Source: Anastatus disparis
Taxonomy: Eukaryota; Arthropoda; Insecta; Hymenoptera; Eupelmidae
Assembly: GCA_017163975.1 (NCBI GenBank)
Contig: JAFFSR010000317.1
Location: 1,234,001 to 1,298,000, forward strand
Reading direction: 5' to 3'
Length of the DNA stretch: 64,000 nt
The position numbers and the translations under genes are program-made. Below, one piece after another: positions 56,006 through 64,000 of the stretch (positions within the stretch are counted from its first letter, which is position 1; every line of letters starts with the position of its first letter). A model generated the notes under the pieces. The model was given only the letters and a program-made list of their open reading frames with translations. It had not been told where the DNA came from and ran no database searches.

Positions 56006-56411
56006 CAAGAAAATTCCTCTCCTGAAGGCCCGTTGATTCTCTTGTATCCAGAGTCTACTATAATACAAAAAGACAGATGATACGACCGTTACTTCAGTTA
56101 TGTTTAAAAATCTTATTTTAGCGTGCAATAGGCGTAATTTGGCTGTAAATACATCGAATAGTAGCCTTATGACTCTAAAGAGATGATGATCTTTTAATTT
56201 TTGAATTTGGAACCTAATTAGAATCATTTAATTGTTCAAATCTACCGAGTTCGTGATTTATGGAGGACAGAAAACATGTTAGGTCTCTTACAAGCTAAAA
56301 AAGAACACTAAAAAGAATAGTTACAGGAATAGATAAACATTGGTTTTTTATCTATGTATAAGAAAAATAATCACTATTCCTTATGTATATACGAGGGATA
56401 GCAAGTTATTC

Positions 56412-56415
<4 letters not shown>

Positions 56416-56481
<66 letters not shown>
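56416..56481. repeat. (TA)n microsatellite, right arm
   Basis: Longer than its mirror at 54177-54222, showing independent slippage after arm duplication. Confidence 0.95.
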
Positions 56482-56485
<4 letters not shown>

Positions 56486-57344
56486 TATAGAAGTTAACGT
56501 TATCTGTCTAGTATTTGTCTCTGTTTTTCGGGTGTAGTGGACATAATTTGCCTATGGATACATTGAATAGTAGCTTTGAGACTCTAAAGAGATGACCAAG
56601 GTCATAAAAACATAAAATGCAGCAACGACGCAAGGTAGCTATGTAATAATTTTAGAATTATTTTATTTTTTTAATTGTTTTGTAACAGCATCCAAGTATT
56701 CCTAAAGTTATTATGCATATTTTCAATGTATTTTTTCACGTAGAATCCAATAAAGCTATTTTTTTTTCTTTAAAAATGATTTGTGAGTTGCTAGAGACCA
56801 ATAACCGACAGAAAACCTATGAAAAAATGGTTTTTCGAGTTTTTCGCCATGGCGCCATGCCAGAATCGAATTTTTGGTCATCATAAACTTTATTTGTTTT
56901 TTAAAAATACAAATTTTAAGCCCAGAAAATTACTTGTAGCCCCTCCCAGAGCAAAGTTACGGAGATTTTATGATTTAAATGTTATTTTTAGGTTAGAAAA
57001 ACTGCTTTCTAGGACTCGCAAAAAATCACAGTTGAAGAGAGTGCTAAGACCTAGTCATATGTTTTTCGCAGGATTAATATCATTCATCCTTCCAGATAAA
57101 AAAAAAATTTTATAAAAAAAGTGATTTTTAGGTTATGTTGAGGTTAGGGTATGTGTTAGGAAACTATAAATATAACAAAACCTAATCTTAATTACTATAA
57201 AAACATGAAAAAATATTAGTTTTAAAATATATGAGGGAGGGCATTTTACCTATCTTAACGGGGGGTACTCTTTAGCGTGGTCTATAGGTATTCCACCGAA
57301 TACGGCCTACGACGACATAAACAGATATACACACACGTGTATTA

Positions 57345-57515
57345 GTAATATACGCAACAAGTGACGTACAAAGGGATAATATTGGCAGGGGTCAATGTTT
57401 TTTGTGCAAGCAGTAGAAAGTCGAGGGCGCGCTTGGGCGCCCGAGATTTTCTGCTGCTCAAGCAAAAAACATTTAACCCTGCAAATATTTTCCCGACGTA
57501 CGTCACATGTTGTGT
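57345..57515. repeat. GC-rich palindrome at right edge
   Basis: CAAGTGACGTACAAAGGGAT and complement enclose GAGGGCGCGCTTGGGCGCCC. Related to 52822-52990 but diverged. Confidence 0.85.
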
Positions 57516-58417
57516 AGATTATTTTATGCTGTTGTAAGCAGTTAAAGGAACAATAAAATTATAAATATATAATTAAATACATTTTTTACAATTTTTCAAT
57601 GTATATATCATGAATTTATGAAATGCGAAAGAAGCAATTTCGTAGAATTTAAAGAAGCGTGGAACAGACAGCCTCGTCTGCGCGCGTAAGCGCCACATGT
57701 TGCGTGACGCTTCGAGAAACAAAGCAAGCGAACTTACTGTTTTGGGATACACAAATTTTTAATATTTTTCTTCGATTTACTAAATATGATAGATATATCT
57801 GTTTATAAAATCTTTTCTTCTGTTATGTTTGTTTGTACTTGTAAATATAAATGTACAAACTTATAACTGAAAAGTTTAAATATTTTTTTATTTCTCTTAC
57901 AATTTTACAAGTTTTATGTTTATTCTATTTTTTTCACTGCATCACTTTAACTATGATTTTTTTTCACTATTAACTCTAAATTTTATTATCAATAAATCAT
58001 TATGAACCATTGTTTATTTAATGTATATTTTAAAAAATGTATTTAATACGAAAAAGATTTTGAAATTTGAATAAGCGCGGGACTTAACTATGCGGCGCCG
58101 ATCGTCTAACGCGCCTGTTTATGTTCTCAAGTTAACACTACTATCCTTTCCAAACACATCGGCGCTCACTTCATACTGAAGAGTTCAGTTGTATCCCAAC
58201 TTACTATAGCATATTGAGTATTTCCCCTGGGGTATATTACTTGTTCATATATCCCCGGGGAAATAAGCTGACAGCAAATATACTTTAGTACGAAATATCA
58301 CAAACAAAATACAGCGGCGCTGCGAGCGCAACTATAAGAGACCTCAATACCCATTTGACTAGCCCACTACATACGACGCCCTCTACTGCTAACTACAGCA
58401 TAAATACGTATATATAT
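57516..58417. other. Sequence without recognisable gene
   Basis: AT-rich to about 58060, then more mixed. Contains a short hairpin near 58226-58262 (CCCCTGGGG / CCCCGGGG with TATA-rich loop). No coding frame found. Confidence 0.45.
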
Positions 58418-59183
58418 CCCTACTGAAAAATATATATGAGATCTCACATGCGATCTCATATGAGATTTTGGCACGAGAACTCATATGAGATCTCATATGA
58501 GATCTCATATGAGATCTCATTTATATTTTACATTTTCAACCCTACTAAAAAATATATATAAGATCTCATATGAGATCTCACATGCGATCTCAAATGAGAT
58601 CTCATATATATTTTCTATTTTCAACCCTACAAAGAAATATATATGAGATCTCATATGAGATCTCACATGCGATCTCATATGAGTTCTCGCATGAGATCAC
58701 ACATTACAATCTCATATGAGATCTCATATGAGATCTCGTATGAGTTCTCATATATACTTTATATTTTCAACCCCTACTGAAATATCTATATGAGATCTCA
58801 TATAGATTTTTCAGTCGGGGTTGAAAATATAAAGTATATATGAGATCTCATATGAGATTGTAATATGAGATCTCATGCGAGAACTCATATGAGATCGCAT
58901 GTGAGATCTCATATGAGATCTCATTTATATTTCTTAGTAGGGTTGAAAATAGAAAATATATATGAGATCTCATACGGGATCTCATATGAGATCTGATATG
59001 AGATTGCATATGAGATCTCATGTGGGATCTCATTTGAGATCGCATGTGAGATCTTATATGAGATCTCATATATATTTTTTAGTGGGGTTGAAAATGTAAA
59101 ATATAAATGAGATCTCATATGAGATCTCATATGAGATCGCATGTGATATCTCATATGAGATCTCATATATATTTTTCAGTAGG
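58418..59183. mobile_element. Foldback filled with AGATCTCATATG palindromic words
   Basis: Tips CCCTACTGAAAAATATATAT and complement ending CAGTAGG at 59183, inside TA-rich flanks. The interior is dozens of GAGATCTCATAT words (self-complementary BglII/NdeI-type), punctuated by ATTTTCAACCCTACT-type internal tips. The symmetry axis is near 58795. Short frames rich in MRSHMRSH on the minus strand are repeat artefacts. Confidence 0.92.
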
Positions 59184-59215
59184 AATATATATATATATAT
59201 ATATATATTTATAAG
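59184..59215. repeat. (TA)n junction
   Basis: TA run separating the foldback from the tandem array. Confidence 0.8.
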
Positions 59216-60174
59216 CCCATGTGTGTGCGTGCATGCGAATTGACAAAACGGTCCCATATATATAAATACAAATCTCAAGTACATGTTTAGATGTGATGGC
59301 GCGTTCGCGTTGACAAGAAATGTCAAATATATGAAAACCGGTGCGTGCGTGTTGACATGATACGTCACATATATGTAAACCTAAGGGCACTTGGATAGGT
59401 GTGTTAGAGTTGTCATGAAACGTTTCATGTATATAAACCTCTATGGGCGTCTGTTATGATTAACGTGAAAAATCCTATGTATATTAACGTGTGTGTATGC
59501 ATGCGAATCGATATGAAATGTCCCATATGTATAAAGCTGTGTTGCGTGCGTTCGAATTGACATAGAAAATTGCATGTTTATTAACGTGTGTGTGCATGCA
59601 TGCGAATCGACATGAAATGTCCAATATATATAAACCTGTGTATTTGTATGCGTTTGAATTGACATTTAAAATCCCATGTATATTAACGTGTGTGTGCATG
59701 CATACGCAACGACATGGACTGTCCCATATATATATAAACCTGTGTGTGCGTGCGTTCCAATTGACGTCAAAAATCTCATGTTTATCAAAGTCTGTATGCA
59801 TGCGTGCGAATTCACATGAAATGTCCCATATATATATATATATATATAAACCTGTGTGTGTGCGTTCGAATCGACGTGAAAAATCCTATGTATATTAACG
59901 TGCGTGTGCATGCATGCAAATCGACATGAAATGTCCCACAGATATAGAAAAGCCTGTGATTATGAGTACGTACGAGTTGACATGAAATGTCCCATACATA
60001 TATATATAATCCTGTGTGTGTTCGTGCGCATTGGCATGAAATATCTCATATATAAACCTGTATGTGCGTGCGTTCCAATTGACGTGAAAAATCCTATGTT
60101 TATTAAAAGCTGTGTGTATGCATGCGAATAGACATGAAATGTCCCATATATATAAACCTAAGGGTACTCGGATG
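59216..60174 (+). repeat. Tandem repeat, about 18 units of about 50 bp, alternating dimer
   Basis: Units such as GAATTGACATGAAATGTCCC + ATATATATAAACC + TGTGTGTGCGTGCG alternate with GACGTGAAAAATCCTATGTA + TTAACG + TGTGTGCATGCATGC. This gives a dimer of roughly 100-105 bp. The GTTGACATGAAACGTCCC core equals the tip of the inner foldback at 49583/50880. Open frames on both strands (CMHANRHEMS, HTHVNIHRIF) are repeat artefacts. Confidence 0.9.
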
Positions 60175-60478
60175 CACTAAAAAAAGTTTTCACCTTAAAA
60201 ACTAGTGCTAAATAATAAAAGGTTAAAATTGCGTGTTTCATAATGAAAAAAACCATGACAGTATCATTTTAATCAATGCTAGTTTTACTATTTTACCTTC
60301 TAAGGTCCAGCACATTGATTTTCAATGACTAGCACGGTTTTTTTCCAGTGCCAACATCAAAATTTCAGTTCTGCGCATTAACAGAGAAATTCTTAATGCA
60401 TTGTATCAGTTTTTTTACAAAATCAACTTATTGCTATCATAAATAATCTTTCAAGTCAGTTATATTTTATTTATTTAT

Positions 60479-60505
60479 ACATGTATGTATGTATGTATGT
60501 ATATA

Positions 60506-60588
<83 letters not shown>
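60479..60588. repeat. (ATGT)n then (TA)n microsatellite
   Basis: Four to five ATGT units followed by about 45 TA dinucleotides. Confidence 0.95.
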
Positions 60589-60590
<2 letters not shown>

Positions 60591-61232
60591 GTCTGTGAAA
60601 ACATAATGACAGAGTTTTATGTTTAAAGTTCAACAAGATTTCTTTTTCAAGAAAAGTTATTTAGTTATTTTAGTACGAAATTATACGTGAAAACTGGTCG
60701 AAACGAACTTGCAATTTTTTCTCATTTTTTTATGTAACTTCTCATAAAAGTAACATAGAGAAGCAGTACTCAAAATAAGGCTGAAGATTTGTACTTTACA
60801 TGATAAACTTAACAATAAAATTTAATATTTCTGAGCAACTCTGAAAAACAGTAAACGCTTTAGACATGCACCTTTTATAAATTATAATTAATGATTACAC
60901 ATACTTTCATGTAAAATTATAAATTCTAAATGTATAGAAATATAAAATTGAAACTTCATAACATGATGAACTGCTCTGTAATTTTTAAAATTTATTTTTA
61001 CTATAATATTGAATATTTAGTGCATATATCAGTGTATAAACATGCAGCAATACGTTTTGTTAATTATAATGATATGATTACACATGAATTATGTAATTAC
61101 AATTCTTAACTATTATACTTATAACTTTTTTTTATCAAATCTAATCTAATCATAATAAATTCCAGTAGCCTAATATTTTTAGGTTAGAAACTTTTTATGT
61201 ATATATATCAACGAAAATAAAGTATCATTTAT

Positions 61233-61478
61233 TTAAGGTAATTTATATTTAAACTTGAAAAGATTTGTTAATTCAGAGAGATTCCACTCATTTAATATTT
61301 TTTGTATGAAATTATCCATTTGGCACTTATTTCCTATGCAATAAATAGGAAAACTTTTGTGTAAAACTTCACAATCGTGCACACTGCTACAATCGAAAAT
61401 TCGTATACACTGCAAACATACACCAGCGCCATTATACAACGTGCTCGGCACCCGAAAAAACCGTGCCAAAGGTAGCAC
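61233..61478 (-). other. 81-codon open frame within TIR element
   Basis: The second Met begins MDNFIQKILNEWNLSELTNL, which resembles the first helix of a SAM domain (I...L..W.L..L...F). The frame ends soon after (FKFKYKLP). A spliced first exon of a captured or element-borne SAM-domain gene is possible. The evidence is one helix only, so this is tentative. Confidence 0.25.
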
Positions 61479-61674
61479 TGTAAATTCACGCGTCAGTTAT
61501 CGAAAATAAATATTTATAGCACTAAAAAATACTACACTGGTATGAATTTTATTTGTGCTGTCAATAGAGCGAAAAAAATTAATGCCATTCATTACTTTAG
61601 AACACACTAGCATTGAAATTTAAACATCTAATCGAATTTAGCATTAGTTTTACCGGTGAAAACTTTTTTCCGTG

Positions 61675-61840
61675 TGGGTGTGTGCGCGTTTTCATGAAAT
61701 GTACCATATATATAGAAAACCTGTACTTATGAGTACGTGCTAGCTGACATGAAATGTCCCATGTATGTATGTATGTAAATACATATATATAAACCAAAAA
61801 ATATACGGGTCTACGGGTGCAAGTTGACATGCAACGGACC

Positions 61841-61845
<5 letters not shown>
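61675..61845 (+). repeat. Tandem repeat, continuation after TIR element
   Basis: About three more units (TTTTCATGAAATGTACCATA, GCTGACATGAAATGTCCCAT, AAGTTGACATGCAACGGACC). The array is cut from 59216-60174 by the insertion. Confidence 0.85.

Positions 61846-61886
<41 letters not shown>
61844..61886. repeat. (TA)n microsatellite
   Basis: Pure TA run at the end of the tandem array. Confidence 0.95.
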
Positions 61887-61889
<3 letters not shown>

Positions 61890-62230
61890 GCATGTGTATC
61901 AATGCGCATATACCATTAACATTAAAATATATTATAAAGCATCTATATTCGTTGATACTGCGCATTTCCGGTTGCGCAGTTTATGTTGGCTGAAAACGAT
62001 GAAGAAGAAAAAAAATAACGAGAATACGACATTTAGAAATTTCAAACTGCATTTTCTTGTGATTGAGTGAACCGATTGTAATCAATTTTTTTTAAATTAA
62101 AAATAATGAAAATCTTTAAATATTATTAATTGTATTTATGTGTATATATCGATGTATTTTTATGGGATTCGATTTTGAAATTTTTGAAACTCTATTTTAA
62201 AGTATAAAAAAAGCGCCTCGACGTTTTCGT
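61887..62230. other. Sequence without recognisable gene
   Basis: AT-rich with a small hairpin near 61960 (ACTGCGCA / TGCGCAGT). No coding signal. Confidence 0.45.
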
Positions 62231-62390
62231 ATTCGTACCTTAACTCGCCGTCGAGGCGTACCGCGCCTATTGATAAAATATTTTAACTTTTATTTAATTG
62301 AACCTAATATTCGTACCTTAACTCGCCGTCGAGGCGCTACCACGCCTCTTGATAAAATATTTTAATTTTTATTTAATTGAACCTAATATT
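62231..62390 (+). repeat. 78-bp tandem duplication
   Basis: ATTCGTACCTTAACTCGCCG starts at 62231 and again at 62309; the two units differ at a few positions. Each contains GCCGTCGAGGCG, and a partner AAGCGCCTCGACG lies just upstream at about 62210. Confidence 0.92.
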
Positions 62391-62457
62391 GAATTTAAAA
62401 AAAAATTTTTACTTCCAATAAGGTTAAATTATTCTTACATTAGAGGGTTGTTAACAT

Positions 62458-62849
62458 TTAACAGCAGGCCGGAGTAGAACCTGATACCGACCGAGTAACA
62501 ATTGAGTTGTTTGTTATTTACTCAAGTATTAATCGGTGTATCTTCAAAATAAAGGTTGATCGCAATAGATATTATTATTATGAATATCTATGCACAAGAA
62601 CGAAAAAATCTACCGATTTGTTTTTGAGAAAAGTAAGGAACGCGAAAATATTATAAACATAATCTTTTACTTCGGCGTTCCCTACTTTTCTCAAAAACAA
62701 AGCGATAGATTTTTTTTTCTTGTGCATAAATATTTGTAATAATAATATCTATTGCGCTTAACCTTCAATTTGCAGATACACCGATTAATACTTGAGTAAA
62801 TAACAAAAATGCCAATTAGACAAGGACAGCGAATCCGGCCTGCTCTTAA
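62458..62849. mobile_element. TTAA foldback, second family
   Basis: TTAA at 62458-62461 and 62846-62849. Tips CAGCAGGCCGGA and, inward from the right, GAGCAGGCCGGA. Long arms match, including TACTCAAGTATTAATCGGTG and GAAAAGTA-type blocks, with a loop near 62650. Unrelated in sequence to the GAGGAGGTCACG family but built the same way. Confidence 0.9.
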
Positions 62850-64000
62850 TTTAATTTCAGCTTCCTTGCCAACTGAAATTAATATTCTCTCTTACTTTAT
62901 AAGTTAGATTAGATTAGATATTGTTTATTTTGTATTATAATTACAAAAAAGCGTGAAAAATTACAAATAAAGTTGAAAAAATACATAAAAATACTTTAAA
63001 TAGCCTTGGACATATAAAATCAAAATAGTACAGTATGATATCACAGTCATAAAACATAATAGAGATAGTAATACTGTAATAGTAAGTCAATAAATTAAAT
63101 AAAAGCGATATCACAGATAACACGAATAAATACACGCAAAAAGTATAAATAATATAGTTAAAAATCAGTCTCAATATCTATCAGTCAAAATAATTACATA
63201 AAATCAAGCGTGTAAAGAGCGCAGTCGAAATATCAGCAGTATACAGTAAGTTAAAATCACAGCAAGTTGAATGTACAGTAATATACAAGTCAATCTGATA
63301 AAAATATAATCATTCACTCTATGCAAACACATCCTACATACACGCCAATAAATACAATCATGCCTTAAATCTATAAAGGGTACATCACATAATAAATTAA
63401 CACATATAAGTCAACAAAAGATGACTAACGACCACATCGATAAGAGGAGTATACAGAACAACGCACGTCAGTGCCTGTTCGCTTTTTCTCTTAAAGCGAA
63501 CGACATCATACAGAGTTATATTTTTTTAATCTTTTTATCTACGCTAAAAAATGTCGATAGCGTTTGCGCGTTACCTACGGAAAGAGAAAAAAAATTTCGC
63601 TGGGACACATGGGAACGCAAACTTGTAACAGAAAACTACAAAGAGAAAAAAAAATTTCAATAGTAAGCAATTTCGTTCACAAACTTTTGCTATGTATTTT
63701 TCGAAAAGCACATTCAATTTAATTTTATTAAATTAATTTACTAACAGAAAAAAATTTTTATTTCGGAATTATTTTTTAAAAAAAAGGTTTTTAATTTATC
63801 TTTATTTTATTGTTAAAAAAAAAATTTTTACCCGTGCTTCAGATATTAAATTTTAACCATAGCAAAATACCATCTTTAATATAGGATCCTTCAAAAACAA
63901 CGCGTAGTCGGTTTGCGTCGATGACAACTACTCGCTCGACGTTATTTGCGAATTTCGATTTATTAGATGACGCGTGAAAGCCTGATCCCGTTGACGCAAC
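62850..64000. other. AT-rich sequence, no gene seen
   Basis: Small frames (62941-63174 minus, hydrophobic; 63421-63663 plus) have no familiar motifs. The last 110 bases become GC-richer (CGCGTAGTCGG, GACGCGTGAAAG) and may begin a new element beyond the window. Confidence 0.4.

Larger units (their letters stand above)
52820..57520. mobile_element. Giant palindrome, arms about 1.5 kb, GC hairpins at both ends
   Basis: The left arm 53390-54911 (ACCCCCCGTTAAGATAGGTA inward) matches the complement of 55287-57275. After removing the SINE from the right arm both are about 1.53 kb. At the outer edges, 52822-52990 and 57345-57515 are themselves palindromic and similar to each other (GGGAGTACGAAGG / GACGTACAAAGGG, GTCGCTTGAG / GTGCAAGCAG). 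GTAGGCCGTATG and its complement bound both. 53020-53390 exists only on the left. TA tracts at the centre separate two direct copies of CAAAGAATAGTGAGCT (54983 and 55084). No recognisable gene. Confidence 0.85.
60175..61674. mobile_element. 1.5-kb TIR element inserted in the tandem array
   Basis: The left tip CACTAAAAAAAGTTTTCACC and the right tip, read inward, CACGGAAAAAAGTTTTCACC are followed on both sides by TAAAACTARTGCTAAAT-like sequence (about 40 bp, imperfect). Tandem repeats of the same family lie on both sides, so it inserted into the array. It contains an AT-rich body with a long TA tract and one small minus-strand frame. Superfamily unknown. Confidence 0.7.

Noticed and set aside
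58848..59166. MRSHMRSH-type frames resembling a repeat protein
   Set aside because: Translation of GAGATCTCATAT words; no start context or conservation.
59441..60131. His/Cys-rich frames on both strands of the 50-bp array that look like metal-binding proteins
   Set aside because: Satellite-derived; the same unit gives open frames on both strands.
62941..63663. Small hydrophobic and basic frames as host genes
   Set aside because: Short, no recognisable motif, no splice or promoter support.

Overview
The window looks like repeat-dense, AT-rich nuclear DNA of an animal, most likely an insect or other arthropod. The reasons are a Pao/BEL retrotransposon (a metazoan group), a Ty3/Gypsy element, hAT, pogo and Mutator-like transposases, RepHel Helitrons, tRNA-derived SINEs, many TA microsatellites and many foldback MITEs. 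I see no convincing host gene, rRNA, functional tRNA, CRISPR array or prokaryotic operon. Species cannot be fixed from the sequence. Almost everything recognisable is a mobile element or its wreckage, and much of it is nested.

Layout: 0-4.4 kb holds a TA-flanked MITE, a decayed Mutator-like transposase, a Helitron 3' end, an inverted copy of a repeat seen again at 21.7-22.8 kb, and a GGGCC/TATTTTT minisatellite. 4.4-10.6 kb is Helitron A on the minus strand: a Ulp1-like peptidase remnant upstream of a broken RepHel, interrupted by a TTAA element that itself carries a palindromic MITE. 11.7-12.7 kb has a TTAA foldback, a short MITE and a tRNA-derived SINE. 13.0-17.0 kb is a two-exon hAT transposase pseudogene. 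17.5-20.8 kb is a large GACGTC-array foldback with two TTAA elements inserted at its exact centre and a nearly perfect 272-bp hairpin in one arm. 21.5-23.9 kb has more foldbacks. 23.9-28.1 kb is an internally deleted Pao/BEL element split by a hAT MITE.

28.1-40 kb holds Helitrons B and C. B has an almost complete helicase plus a small intact downstream ORF. C is broken by a pogo-type transposon with TA target duplication, which itself carries two MITEs. 40-47.4 kb is a degenerate Ty3/Gypsy element on the minus strand with an extra ORF after integrase and a MITE in gag. 48-62.9 kb is a foldback-dominated tract: a 4.2-kb inverted repeat with a second inside it, a 4.5-kb giant palindrome with a SINE in one arm, an AGATCTC-array foldback, a 50-bp tandem repeat whose monomer matches the tip of a nearby foldback, a 1.5-kb TIR element, and a TTAA foldback.

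The elements do not form a pathway. The common theme is terminal-inverted-repeat and foldback elements inserting into each other at TA, TTAA or 8-bp targets. The strongest candidate for something under-described is a structural class of foldbacks with a similar tip (CCCT..TGAAAA or close to it), each filled by its own array of short self-complementary words. Coordinates of degenerate elements are read by eye and good to roughly 10-50 bases unless a target duplication is given.
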